DNA of 64,000 nucleotides from Moritella sp. 5 (lineage in GTDB: Bacteria; Pseudomonadota; Gammaproteobacteria; Enterobacterales; Moritellaceae): positions 3,720,001 through 3,784,000 of the forward strand of contig NZ_CP056122.1 of assembly GCF_018219455.1 (NCBI RefSeq), written 5' to 3'. How positions within the stretch are numbered: the first letter of the stretch is position 1; every line of letters starts with the position of its first letter. The notes beneath the pieces are model-generated. The model was not told the origin of the DNA and did no database searches. It saw only the letters and a list, made by a program, of their open reading frames with translations. Position numbers and translations under genes: made by a program. Positions 46,999 through 57,118 of this stretch are shown here, piece by piece.

Positions 46999-47196
46999 TT
47001 TTCTCTCGCCCTAAATAATTAATATATCCCCATACTAGGATTTATTAATACCTCAAACAAGGTAAATACGACAATATTGCATAAAAAAGAGAGCGGCCTT
47101 GATCTAGGCGGAAGAAAAGAAGATATTTTCTAGACAAGATAGCAGGCAAATGTCGAAGGCAGACACTCGGCTATGGTTCGCGCCATCTCAGCTTAA

Positions 47197-47802
47197 TTAG
47201 GCTTGGGTATAACTAATAATATTGTGGATTGTCACAGGCTTTCCCGTCATATTACGGTAACCGTGCTGCTGGTCAGCATTAAACTTAACACTCTCCCCTT
47301 GCTTCAAAATATGCCATTCCTGTTCAATGCCAGCGGGAGTCAGCGTTAAAAAATATTCCATTGCCCCATCAACGGCAATAATATGCTCGACCACACCCGT
47401 ATTATGCGGTGCCGAAATATGCGATCGCTGTGGATCTAACGTGATCTGGAATACTTCAATCTTAGTCAGTGCGTCATAAGGAAATAGTGTCACGATGTGA
47501 ATATCTTGCTCACTATTGTCCAATTTATTTATCGGTTTATTGGCTGGCTGTGTTTGTGCAAAATCAGTCAAAAAGTAAGAAAGTGGTAACTCAAAACCAT
47601 TGGCAATATTCCATAATCGCACCACGGTTGGGCTTGATTCACCGCGCTCAATTTGGCCTAGCATGGCTTTTGATACGCCAGTGTATTGACTGGTTTTGTC
47701 TAAACTCCAGCCTTTTTTACTACGCGCAGTTTTAAGACGCGAGCCTAAAGATGCATGAATATTGATAATAATGTCCTTTGTGATAACTCTGTTTGTAATC
47801 AC
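47197..47802 (-). CDS. XRE family regulator with C-terminal cupin domain (SutR/YdcN-like)
   Basis: Up to 201 residues. The helix-turn-helix (SLDKTSQYTGVSKAMLGQIE, then RGESSPTV) matches E. coli SutR (YdcN), and a cupin domain follows. It lies divergent from a BenE-family transporter, the same pairing as ydcN-ydcO in E. coli, so it probably controls that gene. The start is uncertain: the GTG at 47802 has no ribosome site, and an AAAGGA lies farther in, just ahead of ATT/ATC codons. Confidence 0.88.
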   Translation of the reverse strand: MITNRVITKDIIINIHASLGSRLKTARSKKGWSLDKTSQYTGVSKAMLGQIERGESSPTVVRLWNIANGFELPLSYFLTDFAQTQPANKPINKLDNSEQDIHIVTLFPYDALTKIEVFQITLDPQRSHISAPHNTGVVEHIIAVDGAMEYFLTLTPAGIEQEWHILKQGESVKFNADQQHGYRNMTGKPVTIHNIISYTQA

Positions 47803-47934
47803 TTTCGTTGTAAAAGTTTTTATAAAAATGAAACTTGTGCGTTATAACATACAGTGTTACTTTATCGAGATGTATCGTGCGTTATTACGCACAAAGACTT
47901 TATCACGAAATCGATAATTGGAGAAGCGGTGACA

Positions 47935-49116
47935 ATGACCAGCACAATTTTAAATAGAATAAACATGGGGTTTATTGCTTCTTTAATCGGCTTTACCAGC
48001 TCTATCGCTTTAATATACCAAGCGGCTTCAAATCTAGGAGCAGACTTGGTAATGATATCAAGTTGGGTCTTTGCGTTGGGGCTTGGTATGGGGCTCTCCT
48101 CTATTGGCCTATCACTCTATTACCGCACCCCTCTGTTAATCGCATGGTCGACACCCGGTGCAGCACTATTAATCACCAGTACCCAAGGCTTTAGCATTAA
48201 CGAAGCTGTCGCAGCCTTCATTTTCTCAGCCTGCTTAATCGCACTGTCAGGTATATCCGGGTTATTTGAGAAGTTAATGAATCGCGTGCCCTTACAAATC
48301 GCCAGTGCCATGCTGGCTGGGATCTTACTGTCGTTTGGCATCGATGTATTTAATGTTATGAACGAGTCCCCACTGCTTGTCGGGCTGATGCTTATTACCT
48401 ACTTAGTCTGTAAATCATTTATACCGCGATTTGCCATGCTCGCGATTTTAATAGTGGGGATGACATCCGCGTCGATACAAGGACTCTTTGTCGTACCAGA
48501 TTTAGAATGGAGTTTCGGACAACTTATTTATATTGAACCTGAATGGAGTTTAGCCGCGTTAATCAATATCGGTTTACCCTTATTTCTGGTCACGATGGCG
48601 ACTCAAAACATGCCCGGTATCGCTATTTTAAAAGCCCATGGTTATCACGCGCCGGTATCTAAATTAATGACGGTAACAGGCATGACAAATATGCTTATTG
48701 CACCATTTGGAGGCTTCGGTATTAATTTAGCGGCGATCACAGCGGCAATCTGTATGTCAGAAGAAGTCGACAACGATCCTAAAAAACGTTATTGGGCTGC
48801 GGTGAGTGCGGGAGCGTTCTATTTGTTAATGGGAGTTTGTGCATTTAGCCTCATGACCTTATTTCAAGCCATGCCGTCAGCATTAATATATGCATTAGCC
48901 GGGATTGCCCTCTTCTCTACGATTGGCAGTAGCTTACAACAGGCTTTTATTGAATCGCCTTATAAAGAAGCAGCACTAATGACCTTTTTAGTCACCGCAT
49001 CTGATTTTACCTTGTGGCATATTGGCTCGGCATTATGGGGCATTACGGCGGGGTTAATAACCATCGTGATTTCAAGGCGAGTAACAGCGAAAACATCAGT
49101 GCCCGTTAAAGCATAG
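47935..49116 (+). CDS. BenE/YdcO family transporter
   Basis: 393 residues from the ATG at 47935, about twelve membrane segments. The benzoate-transporter family is recognised from WSTPGAALLITSTQGF near 85 and the APFGGFGINLAAITAAICMS stretch near 260. Members are thought to be proton-driven symporters for benzoate or related acids, but the substrate of the YdcO branch is not known. Divergent from the SutR-like regulator, sharing a promoter region of about 130 bases. Confidence 0.92.
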   Translation: MTSTILNRINMGFIASLIGFTSSIALIYQAASNLGADLVMISSWVFALGLGMGLSSIGLSLYYRTPLLIAWSTPGAALLITSTQGFSINEAVAAFIFSACLIALSGISGLFEKLMNRVPLQIASAMLAGILLSFGIDVFNVMNESPLLVGLMLITYLVCKSFIPRFAMLAILIVGMTSASIQGLFVVPDLEWSFGQLIYIEPEWSLAALINIGLPLFLVTMATQNMPGIAILKAHGYHAPVSKLMTVTGMTNMLIAPFGGFGINLAAITAAICMSEEVDNDPKKRYWAAVSAGAFYLLMGVCAFSLMTLFQAMPSALIYALAGIALFSTIGSSLQQAFIESPYKEAALMTFLVTASDFTLWHIGSALWGITAGLITIVISRRVTAKTSVPVKA

Positions 49117-49136
49117 ATCATAGACCAAATAGATAT

Positions 49137-49838
49137 CTAAGCTGTATCTTCGCTTTCAAACCAGCGATACACAATACCCGCTAAGATAGCGCCAACAATC
49201 GGTGCGACCCAAAATAACCATAGCTGCGACACAGCCCAATCACCTTGAAAAATAGCCACACCAGTACTACGAGCAGGATTAACCGAGGTATTGGTGACAG
49301 GAATAGTTATTAAGTGGATCAAGGTTAAACTAAGACCAATTGCAATCGGTGCAAATCCTTGTGGCGCACGTTTATCCGTTGCCCCCAGGATGATGATTAA
49401 GAACATAAACGTCATGACGATTTCTGTCACTAATGCCGCGACTAACGTATAACCACCTGGAGAATGTTCACCATAGCCGTTTGATGCAAAACCAGCAGAA
49501 GCATCAAAACCTGCTTGACCACTTGCGATCAGATATAAGATTGCAGCTCCGGCAATACCCCCTAATACTTGCGCAAAAATATAAGGCCCAAGCTCTGCAG
49601 CAGAGAAACGACCGCCAGACCAAAGCCCGATTGAAACAGCAGGGTTTAGATGACAACCCGAGATATGCCCAATCGCAAACGCCATGGTTAATACGGTCAA
49701 ACCAAATGCCAGTGACACTCCTAATAATCCGATACCGACATCTGGAAATGCAGCGGCTAACACAGCACTACCACAACCGCCTAGAACTAACCAAAATGTA
49801 CCAATAAACTCAGCAGCCAGCTTTTTTGTTAACGTCAT
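49137..49838 (-). CDS. aqpZ: Aquaporin Z
   Basis: 233 residues from the ATG at 49838. Six membrane helices and two half-helices with the NPA boxes HLNPAVSIG and SVNPARSTG, which form the water pore. The opening [20 protein letters not shown] is the AqpZ form rather than the glycerol facilitator. It moves water across the inner membrane during osmotic changes. Convergent with the BenE-like gene, 20 bases apart. Confidence 0.96.
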   Translation of the reverse strand: MTLTKKLAAEFIGTFWLVLGGCGSAVLAAAFPDVGIGLLGVSLAFGLTVLTMAFAIGHISGCHLNPAVSIGLWSGGRFSAAELGPYIFAQVLGGIAGAAILYLIASGQAGFDASAGFASNGYGEHSPGGYTLVAALVTEIVMTFMFLIIILGATDKRAPQGFAPIAIGLSLTLIHLITIPVTNTSVNPARSTGVAIFQGDWAVSQLWLFWVAPIVGAILAGIVYRWFESEDTA

Positions 49839-50144
49839 GATTAAATCCATATAATAGTGTCAAAACATTAATTGAGGATAGTCTAAAATGCCAGTTTTGC
49901 GCCCATGTTAATTGCCAATAAATGTCGCGTAATCTCGCACATCAGAAAATAACGAAAAAATTGATAGTAAACTAGCACCAAATTGTTGGTTATACTTCAT
50001 AATGCACCCTGTAATATCGTGATTGACTGTTAAAAATATAGCATTGCCACTGTTTTATCCTCATCTACAGGATCACTTTTTCAATAAAAAACTATATACT
50101 CCCCTGCTCAACCGCCCTTTGGTTTCATAATACGAGAGACAGAT

Positions 50145-52055
50145 ATGCTGCACCAGACGTTACAACACTATTTTGGCTATGATCAATTTAGAGAAGGCCA
50201 AGAAGCTGTCATTAACAGTATTGTCAGTGGCAATTCAAGTGCAGCAATCTTTCCAACTGGCTCAGGTAAATCATTATGCTATCAGGTATCAGCCTTACAC
50301 TTACCTCATTTAACCTTGGTCATTTCACCTTTATTAGCCCTAATCCAAGATCAGCTATTGTTTTTAAAGAAACATAACGTCGCGGCGGCTAAAATTGATT
50401 CGAGCATGTCAGTCGATGAAGTCAGAGATACCATGTCAAAAGTTCGTGAGGGCAAAGTAAAGATCTTAATGATCTCGGTTGAACGCTTGAAGAATGAGCG
50501 CTTTCGTAAATTCATCAAGCAAGTACCGATTTCATTATTGGTGATCGATGAAGCCCACTGTATTTCAGAATGGGGACACAACTTCCGCCCCGATTACTTG
50601 AAACTGCCGCAGTACCAAAAAGAGCTAAACATTAAACAAGCTTTATTATTAACGGCAACTGCGACACCTGCGGTGATTAAAGACATGGAAACTAAGTTTA
50701 ATATCAAGCCAGAAGATATTATACAAACTGGTTTTCATCGCGCTAACCTTAGCTTATTAATGCACCCTATTGCCCAAGACAAAAAACTACATGCGCTAAC
50801 TCGTTGGCTAGGTAAAAAGGCCGGACAAGCATCCATTGTCTATGTCACCTTGCAAAAAACCGCAGAAGAACTAGCCAGTGCCCTGCAACAAACAGGTATT
50901 GAAGCCGTGGCTTATCACGCAGGCATGCCCACCGAGATACGCGAAGAAGTACAGCAAAACTTCATGCGTAATGGCATCGACTGTATTGTTGCAACCATCG
51001 CCTTCGGGATGGGTATCGATAAAAGCAACATCCGTAACGTAGTGCATTTTGATTTACCTAAATCCATCGAAAACTACAGTCAGGAGATTGGCCGTGCGGG
51101 TCGTGACGGTAATGATTCACAATGCTTAGTATTGGCGAATCTAGATAACCAAAGTATTCTCGAAAACTTTGTTTACGGTGATACTCCCGAGCTCAATGGC
51201 ATTGAAACGGTACTTGCCGAGATCCAAGCCGCCGGGACTGAATGGGAACATACTTTATACGGGTTATCGATGAGCAGTAACTTGCGCCAAGCCCCATTAA
51301 AAACCTTACTGGTGTATTTAGAAATGCAAGGCATCATCAAGCCACTGTATTCGTATTTTGCCGAGTACCGCTTTAAATTTTTGAAAGATCCGGCGCAAAT
51401 ACTCAGCCAGTTCACTGATGAAAAACGCGTGTTTATTGAAGAAATATTTAACGCATCACCAGCGAAACGAACTTGGGCAACAGTTAACTTTGAACGAATG
51501 AGTGAAGGTTATCAAGAACAGCGGAGCCGTGTGATCACCGCGTTAGAATTTTTACATGAACGCAATAATATCGTCCTTGAAAGCAAGTTAATGACTGATG
51601 TATATCAGATATTGAATTCACGTTTTGATAGTCAGCAATTAGCCGAAACTCTGCATCAACAATTTTCGCATAAAGAACAAAGTGAAATAAAACGAGTGCA
51701 TGCGGTAGGCCAATATATTCAGAGTTCACAATGCTTGAGTAAAGGTTTATCAACCTACTTTGGTGATGAGAATGCGCCAGAAAAATGCGGTACTTGCTCT
51801 GTCTGTCAGGGACGTATTGCACAATTGCCGCAACCACCCAGCATGCCCCCACTATCGATAGAGCACGTTGTCGAACTAAGCCAAGCGTTTATTAATGCTT
51901 GCGACAAACAACCTACGCCAGTATTAATCACGCGTTTCTTATCCGGTATAAGTACACCGTTATTTATGAAAATGAAAGCGAAGAAGATCAGTAATTTTGC
52001 CGCGCTGCAAGCCTATCCTTATCAGCAGGTATTAGATCTTATTAGGCACAGTTGA
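50145..52055 (+). CDS. recQ: RecQ family ATP-dependent DNA helicase
   Basis: 636 residues. Helicase motifs are complete: Q-like start YFGYDQFREGQ, Walker A PTGSGKSLCYQ, DEAH box VIDEAHCISEWGHNFRPDY, LLTATATP, and IGRAGRDG as motif VI. The C-terminal part has a zinc site (CSVC pattern near residue 545). I did not see an obvious HRDC domain, so it may be a RecQ paralogue rather than the main RecQ. It acts 3' to 5' in recombination repair. A strong terminator follows. Confidence 0.92.
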   Translation: MLHQTLQHYFGYDQFREGQEAVINSIVSGNSSAAIFPTGSGKSLCYQVSALHLPHLTLVISPLLALIQDQLLFLKKHNVAAAKIDSSMSVDEVRDTMSKVREGKVKILMISVERLKNERFRKFIKQVPISLLVIDEAHCISEWGHNFRPDYLKLPQYQKELNIKQALLLTATATPAVIKDMETKFNIKPEDIIQTGFHRANLSLLMHPIAQDKKLHALTRWLGKKAGQASIVYVTLQKTAEELASALQQTGIEAVAYHAGMPTEIREEVQQNFMRNGIDCIVATIAFGMGIDKSNIRNVVHFDLPKSIENYSQEIGRAGRDGNDSQCLVLANLDNQSILENFVYGDTPELNGIETVLAEIQAAGTEWEHTLYGLSMSSNLRQAPLKTLLVYLEMQGIIKPLYSYFAEYRFKFLKDPAQILSQFTDEKRVFIEEIFNASPAKRTWATVNFERMSEGYQEQRSRVITALEFLHERNNIVLESKLMTDVYQILNSRFDSQQLAETLHQQFSHKEQSEIKRVHAVGQYIQSSQCLSKGLSTYFGDENAPEKCGTCSVCQGRIAQLPQPPSMPPLSIEHVVELSQAFINACDKQPTPVLITRFLSGISTPLFMKMKAKKISNFAALQAYPYQQVLDLIRHS

Positions 52056-52059
52056 AAAA

Positions 52060-52105
52060 ACTAAAATCGAGAGCATAACAAATATGCTCTCGATTTTAGT
52101 TAGAA
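52060..52105. terminator. Bidirectional intrinsic terminator
   Basis: An uninterrupted 18-pair stem (52060-52077 with 52085-52102) with a seven-base loop lies directly behind recQ. The flanking A and T tracts suit both recQ and the convergent VirK/YbjX gene. Confidence 0.85.
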
Positions 52106-52131
52106 GATGTTTAGTTCAGTGATTCTATCGT

Positions 52132-53064
52132 CTACGTCACCTTAGACAGTGCCAGTTTACGTGCGATTTCTTCCGCTAATGCATCCAGCCATTCGTATCG
52201 TTTACGGTACATCGCGCGTTTAGTACGTTTAATGTCTTCTAGATTTTTGCGTATTTCTAGAGGACTTAATTCATAAAGGCTTTCATTATATTTTTCGGCA
52301 CCCAATGATTCCCAATGCGCATCATAATTAGAAGTGACGGTTTTCTTTTTATATCGGTTGCATTGGTATATATGAGCTTTGTTATTGACTAGTAAAAGAC
52401 GCTTTACATCCCAAACATTGGCAATGATGGTAAGCATCTTAATCATCATGTCCTTGGGTCTTTGCCCGTGATGCTGCTTAGTAAAGTATTTGATACGTTC
52501 ATTTATTTCTGGCGAACTCTTAGGGCCTTGTAAGCCACCCACTATTATCGTTCTACCTTCACCAATATTATCACTCACACTGAAGGTGAGCGCATAGAAA
52601 ACGTTGCCAGTCTCATCGAGTAACTTTAAACCCAAATCACCTTCTTTGTGATTCTTTGCACAATAGCCAAGTGAAACACTATACTCTTGCTCACCAACAA
52701 GAAATCGGGTGACTTCTAACCCTTGCGCTGAACTGTACATAGTGAGAGCCGTTTTTTCCGGTAACTGTTCAGTAATAAAATCATAGTGCTCACAAATCAG
52801 ATTAATTCGTTCAACAGTCCCATTCGTGATATCGACGTAAGGACGAAATATTTTTTGTAAATACTTAGGGTGCTGTTCTAATAATAAATCAAGGTAAGGT
52901 GCTTTGATTGCCGCTTGTAGTTTATGGAAATGAGAACGATATGCAAGTGCTTGTAATACAAACTTCAAGCGATAAAACCAGCGGAACTTACGACGTCTAA
53001 ACGTATTTTTATCCGAGTCAGAAAAAGCGACACCGCTTAATTCGATGAGATTTTTAGTTCGCAT
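52132..53064 (-). CDS. VirK/YbjX family protein (DUF535)
   Basis: 310 residues from the ATG at 53064 (AAGG six bases before). The family features are LTFSVSDNIGEGRTIIVGGL in the middle, with LQGPKSS following, and KDMMIKMLTIIANVWDVKRL near 220. Relatives such as Shigella VirK and Salmonella YbjX are linked to outer-membrane or peptide-resistance traits, but their reaction is not known. No signal peptide. The C-terminal 40 residues are very rich in Arg, Lys and Glu. Single-gene unit. Confidence 0.9.
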   Translation of the reverse strand: MRTKNLIELSGVAFSDSDKNTFRRRKFRWFYRLKFVLQALAYRSHFHKLQAAIKAPYLDLLLEQHPKYLQKIFRPYVDITNGTVERINLICEHYDFITEQLPEKTALTMYSSAQGLEVTRFLVGEQEYSVSLGYCAKNHKEGDLGLKLLDETGNVFYALTFSVSDNIGEGRTIIVGGLQGPKSSPEINERIKYFTKQHHGQRPKDMMIKMLTIIANVWDVKRLLLVNNKAHIYQCNRYKKKTVTSNYDAHWESLGAEKYNESLYELSPLEIRKNLEDIKRTKRAMYRKRYEWLDALAEEIARKLALSKVT

Positions 53065-53420
53065 TTTATACCTTACTGCTGATGAATAGTTAACACACGT
53101 CACACTTTGGTTGCATTTAACGACAAAAAAGGTGATCAGCATGCAATATTTAATATTTAATTCTATCAATAATGCAATTATAAGTATATAGAATGGCTAA
53201 ATGGCTTTTATAAAGGGTTAGATAAGGAAAATCTGGAGTGCAGTTAAGAACCGTAATAACAGAAAATAGGACAGTATAATCGAGGCAAAAAAAAAGCATG
53301 ACATTTACTGCCATACTTTCTTTAAACTTGATTCTTAAATTAAAGCACAATTACTAATTCGTTAATCAATAGTATGTAACTCATGAATAAAATAACGAAC
53401 TAGCAAGTCGTAAACAATAA

Positions 53421-54875
53421 TTACACTAATTTTTTAAGTTCGTTCGCAACAAACTCAACCTGTGGGCCAACCACAACCTGTACTGCTGTTTTACTTGGCT
53501 TGATTACACCCGGAACATGGCGCTTAAGTTCAGCATCATTGACTAGGCTAGAGTCTTTAACTTCAAGACGTAAACGTGTCGCACAATTATCAATATGGAC
53601 AAGATTATCTTTGCCGCCTACCAATTCTAAAACTTTACCTGCAACGTCAGCATGTGAAGCTTTACCCGCTTTAGCAGGAGCAGCCGCTTCGTCACCAGCG
53701 TCTTCACGACCCGGTGTTTTAAGGTCAAACTTAACAATGATAGTACGGAATGTTACGTAGTAGATTACGAAGAATGCAGCACCTTGAACAAGTAACATAT
53801 ACCATTGTGTTGCTAATGGATTACCTGAAGACAATACTAAGTCAACCAGACCCGCACTGAAACCAAAACCGGCCATCCAATGCATCGAGGCAGCTATGAA
53901 TAGCGAGAGACCCGTTAGCAGTGCATGTATTACATATAGTACAGGGGCAACAAACATGAATGAAAATTCAATTGGTTCTGTAACGCCCGTGAAGAATGCC
54001 GCAAAGCCAGCAGCCATCATGATTGAGGTAACGCTTGCTTTATTTTCAGGTTTAGCAGTATGAATGAAAGCCAATGCCGCACCTAATAGACCGAACATCA
54101 TAATTGGGAAGAAACCAGCTTGATACATGCCTGTCACACCCGGTACAGCCGTGCCTTCTGCGATTGATTTAGAACCTGCTAAAAAGTTAGGTATATCGTT
54201 AATACCTGCTACGTCAAACCAGAATACAGAGCTTAATGCATGGTGAAGACCAACAGGAATAAGCAGACGGTTAAAGAACCCATAAAGACCCGCACCCGCT
54301 GGTCCCATATCTTTAATGCCAATACCGAAACCCACTAAACCATCAAAAATCATTGGCCATACATACATAAGCACGAATGAAGCCCCCATCATAACAAAAG
54401 ATGTTACGATAGGAACAAGACGACGACCACTGAAGAACGTGAGGGCTTTTGGTAATTCAACTTCACTGAAACGGTTATACAATTCAGCTGAAATAACACC
54501 CACTAGAATACCAATAAACGGGTTTTGAATTTTAGCAAATGCAGCGGAAACCTGATCAACATCCACACCTTGGATTGCAGCTACTGCAGCCGGTGAAAGC
54601 AATGTGGTTACGACTAAGAAGCCAACAAGTCCAGCAAGTGCCGCTGAACCGTCTTTATCTTTTGACATGCCGTAAGCAACACCGACAGCAAATAGAAGGG
54701 CCATATTATCAATAATAGCGCCGCCTGATTTGATAAAGAATGCAGCAAATATATTGTCACCACCCCAAGCAACTGGATCAATCCAATAACCAATACCCAT
54801 TAATATAGCAGCAGCAGGTAGCACTGCTACAGGAACCATCAGTGCTCGACCGATTTTTTGTAAATAGCTAAACAT
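53421..54875 (-). CDS. nagE: PTS N-acetylglucosamine transporter, EIICB (NagE)
   Basis: 484 residues from the ATG at 54875. A ten-helix IIC domain (about 1-375) contains GITEP-like FFTGVTEPIEFSFMF near 300, with LHHALSSVFWFD near 220. After an Ala-rich linker, the IIB domain carries the phosphorylated cysteine in HIDNCATRLRLEV. It imports and phosphorylates GlcNAc. The IIA domain found in E. coli NagE is absent, so a separate IIA-Glc must supply the phosphate. Divergent from nagBAC. Confidence 0.95.
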   Translation of the reverse strand: MFSYLQKIGRALMVPVAVLPAAAILMGIGYWIDPVAWGGDNIFAAFFIKSGGAIIDNMALLFAVGVAYGMSKDKDGSAALAGLVGFLVVTTLLSPAAVAAIQGVDVDQVSAAFAKIQNPFIGILVGVISAELYNRFSEVELPKALTFFSGRRLVPIVTSFVMMGASFVLMYVWPMIFDGLVGFGIGIKDMGPAGAGLYGFFNRLLIPVGLHHALSSVFWFDVAGINDIPNFLAGSKSIAEGTAVPGVTGMYQAGFFPIMMFGLLGAALAFIHTAKPENKASVTSIMMAAGFAAFFTGVTEPIEFSFMFVAPVLYVIHALLTGLSLFIAASMHWMAGFGFSAGLVDLVLSSGNPLATQWYMLLVQGAAFFVIYYVTFRTIIVKFDLKTPGREDAGDEAAAPAKAGKASHADVAGKVLELVGGKDNLVHIDNCATRLRLEVKDSSLVNDAELKRHVPGVIKPSKTAVQVVVGPQVEFVANELKKLV

Positions 54876-55046
54876 ACAGCCATTATCCTTATTTAAGTTT
54901 AAATCCAAATCAATGTTTTGTTCTTGTTATGAAACTGTTCAAATTCCATTAAAAGAACAGACTTTTTACTTACGCCATAACTTATTTCGTAATGTAAAGT
55001 AAGAACGATTGAATGACAAACGTAATTCACCTTTAATTCATTACAG

Positions 55047-55062
55047 TGTGATCTATTTCAAC
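55047..55062. promoter_or_regulatory. Candidate CRP site in the nagE-nagB promoter region
   Basis: TGTGA-N6-TCAAC differs from the CRP consensus (TGTGA-N6-TCACA) at two bases. It lies between the divergent nag genes, where CRP acts in E. coli. NagC operators are expected in the same 250 bases but I could not place them with confidence. Confidence 0.4.
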
Positions 55063-55165
55063 CATTTGAGCATAAAAAGACAAGTTTTGATGGCTGGATC
55101 CTAAAACTTAATTTACAATTTAAAAAAAGTATCAATTACCATTAAAAAATTATAGAGAGTAACGC

Positions 55166-55975
55166 ATGAGATTAATTCCTTTACTTACCCCTGCTCAAGT
55201 TGGTCGCTGGAGCGCTGCTTACATCGCTAACAAGATTAACGCATTCAACCCAACTGCAGACAAGCCGTTTGTATTAGGTCTACCAACTGGCGGAACTCCT
55301 CTAACAACCTATAAAGAGCTAATCAAGTTACACCAAACTGGTGAAGTTAGCTTTGAACACGTTGTTACTTTCAACATGGATGAATATGTAGGTATAGATA
55401 AAGATCACCCAGAAAGCTACCGCACATTCATGTACAGCAACTTTTTCAATCACGTAAACATTCAAGATAAAAACGTTAACTTACTGAATGGTAATGCTGA
55501 CGATCTGGATGCTGAATGCCAGCGTTATGAAGACAAAATTAAGAGCTACGGTCAAATTAACCTATTCATGGGTGGCGTTGGCGTTGATGGTCACATCGCA
55601 TTTAACGAACCAGCTTCATCACTGGCTTCACGCACTCGCATCAAAACACTAACAGAAGACACGCGTATTGCTAATTCACGTTTCTTCGATAACGATATTA
55701 GCCAAGTGCCAAGACTCGCGCTTACCGTTGGCGTAGGCACACTATTAGACTCACAAGAAATCTTAGTGTTAATCACTGGTCATAATAAAGCCCAAGCACT
55801 TGAAGCGGCTGTCGAAGGTAGTGTTAACCACCTTTGGACAATCTCTGCGCTACAGTTACACCCTAAATCAATCATTGCTTGTGACGAACCAGCAACGATG
55901 GAATTAAAAGTGAAAACTGTACGCTACTTTAAAGAGCTAGAAGCAGAAAACATTCAAAGCTTTATTGCGGAGTAA
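55166..55975 (+). CDS. nagB: Glucosamine-6-phosphate deaminase NagB
   Basis: 269 residues, the standard length. It converts glucosamine-6-phosphate to fructose-6-phosphate and ammonia. Visible are [10 protein letters not shown] for phosphate binding, FNMDEYVG with the catalytic Asp, and [17 protein letters not shown] with the catalytic His and Glu. A GAGAG ribosome site precedes the ATG. First gene of nagB-nagA-nagC. Confidence 0.98.
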   Translation: MRLIPLLTPAQVGRWSAAYIANKINAFNPTADKPFVLGLPTGGTPLTTYKELIKLHQTGEVSFEHVVTFNMDEYVGIDKDHPESYRTFMYSNFFNHVNIQDKNVNLLNGNADDLDAECQRYEDKIKSYGQINLFMGGVGVDGHIAFNEPASSLASRTRIKTLTEDTRIANSRFFDNDISQVPRLALTVGVGTLLDSQEILVLITGHNKAQALEAAVEGSVNHLWTISALQLHPKSIIACDEPATMELKVKTVRYFKELEAENIQSFIAE

Positions 55976-55979
55976 GCCC

Positions 55980-57116
55980 ATGTATGCACTCACTAATTGT
56001 ACTATCTACACAAACGACAGTGTGTTAACTGAGCACTGTGTAATTGTCGATGGTGAATACATTCATGACCTAGTTGCTGTCGCAGATTGCCCAGCAGATA
56101 TCGAACGTATTGACCTTGCCGGTGCAAGCTTAACTGCTGGTTTTATTGATTTACAACTCAATGGTTGCGGTGGTGTATTGTTTAATACGGATATCAGTAT
56201 TAACACCCTTGAAATCATGCAACAAACCAACGAGCGCTTTGGCTGTACTAGCTACTTGCCAACATTGATCACGGCTACCGACACAGAAATGAAGTCTGCG
56301 ATTGATACGATGACGGCGTATTTAGAAAAACACAGCAACCAAGCACTCGGCTTGCATTTAGAAGGTCCTTACCTGTCTACAGCGAAGAAAGGTATTCACA
56401 GTATTAATCTTATTCGTCGCAGTGAACAAACGATGATCGACCATATCTGTACCAATAGTGCAGTAATCAGCAAAGTAACCTTAGCACCAGAAAATACTGA
56501 CGCGGCACACATTGCACAGTTAACCGCAGCAGACGTATTAGTATCAGTTGGCCACACGAACGCAACGTACACCGAATGCATGCAAGGTTTTGAAGCTGGT
56601 GCGCGTTTTGCGACGCATTTGTTTAATGCCATGAGCTCAATTACGGGTCGTGATCCAGGTGTTGTTGGCGCAATTTACGATCATAAAGAGGTTTACGCCG
56701 GTATTATCGTTGATGGCCACCATGTCGATTACGCGAATGTACGCATGAGCCATAAGTTAATGGGCGAAAAATTAGTCTTAGTGACTGATGCCGTCGCGCC
56801 AGCGGGGGCCAACATCGAATCTTTTGACTTTGTTGGCACAGAAGTGTTCTATCGTGATGGTAAATGTGTTGGTGCCGATGGTACACTAGGCGGTTCAGCA
56901 TTAACGATGATCGAAGCAGTTGAAAATACAGTGAAATATGTTGGCTTACCGCTGGCAGAAACACTACGTATGGCAAACCTATACCCAGCAAAAGCAATTG
57001 GTGTAGCAGATAAACTTGGTAGCATTGCAAAAGGCAAAGTTGCGAATTTAACAGCCTTCAATGCCGACTTCACCGTTATCAAAACGATTGTAAACGGAAA
57101 AGTGAAAAGCTTCTAA
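55980..57116 (+). CDS. nagA: N-acetylglucosamine-6-phosphate deacetylase NagA
   Basis: 378 residues from the ATG at 55980, four bases behind the nagB stop. It removes acetate from GlcNAc-6-phosphate. Conserved segments include [16 protein letters not shown] near 57, LHLEGPYLS with the metal-binding Glu near 128, SVGHTNATY near 192, [14 protein letters not shown] near 218, and [10 protein letters not shown] near 272. It supplies NagB's substrate. Confidence 0.97.
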   Translation: MYALTNCTIYTNDSVLTEHCVIVDGEYIHDLVAVADCPADIERIDLAGASLTAGFIDLQLNGCGGVLFNTDISINTLEIMQQTNERFGCTSYLPTLITATDTEMKSAIDTMTAYLEKHSNQALGLHLEGPYLSTAKKGIHSINLIRRSEQTMIDHICTNSAVISKVTLAPENTDAAHIAQLTAADVLVSVGHTNATYTECMQGFEAGARFATHLFNAMSSITGRDPGVVGAIYDHKEVYAGIIVDGHHVDYANVRMSHKLMGEKLVLVTDAVAPAGANIESFDFVGTEVFYRDGKCVGADGTLGGSALTMIEAVENTVKYVGLPLAETLRMANLYPAKAIGVADKLGSIAKGKVANLTAFNADFTVIKTIVNGKVKSF

Positions 57117-57118
57117 TT

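Noticed and set aside
53150-53350. A leftward frame between the VirK-like gene and nagE
   Set aside because: No ribosome site; composition reads as translated intergenic A+T-rich DNA.
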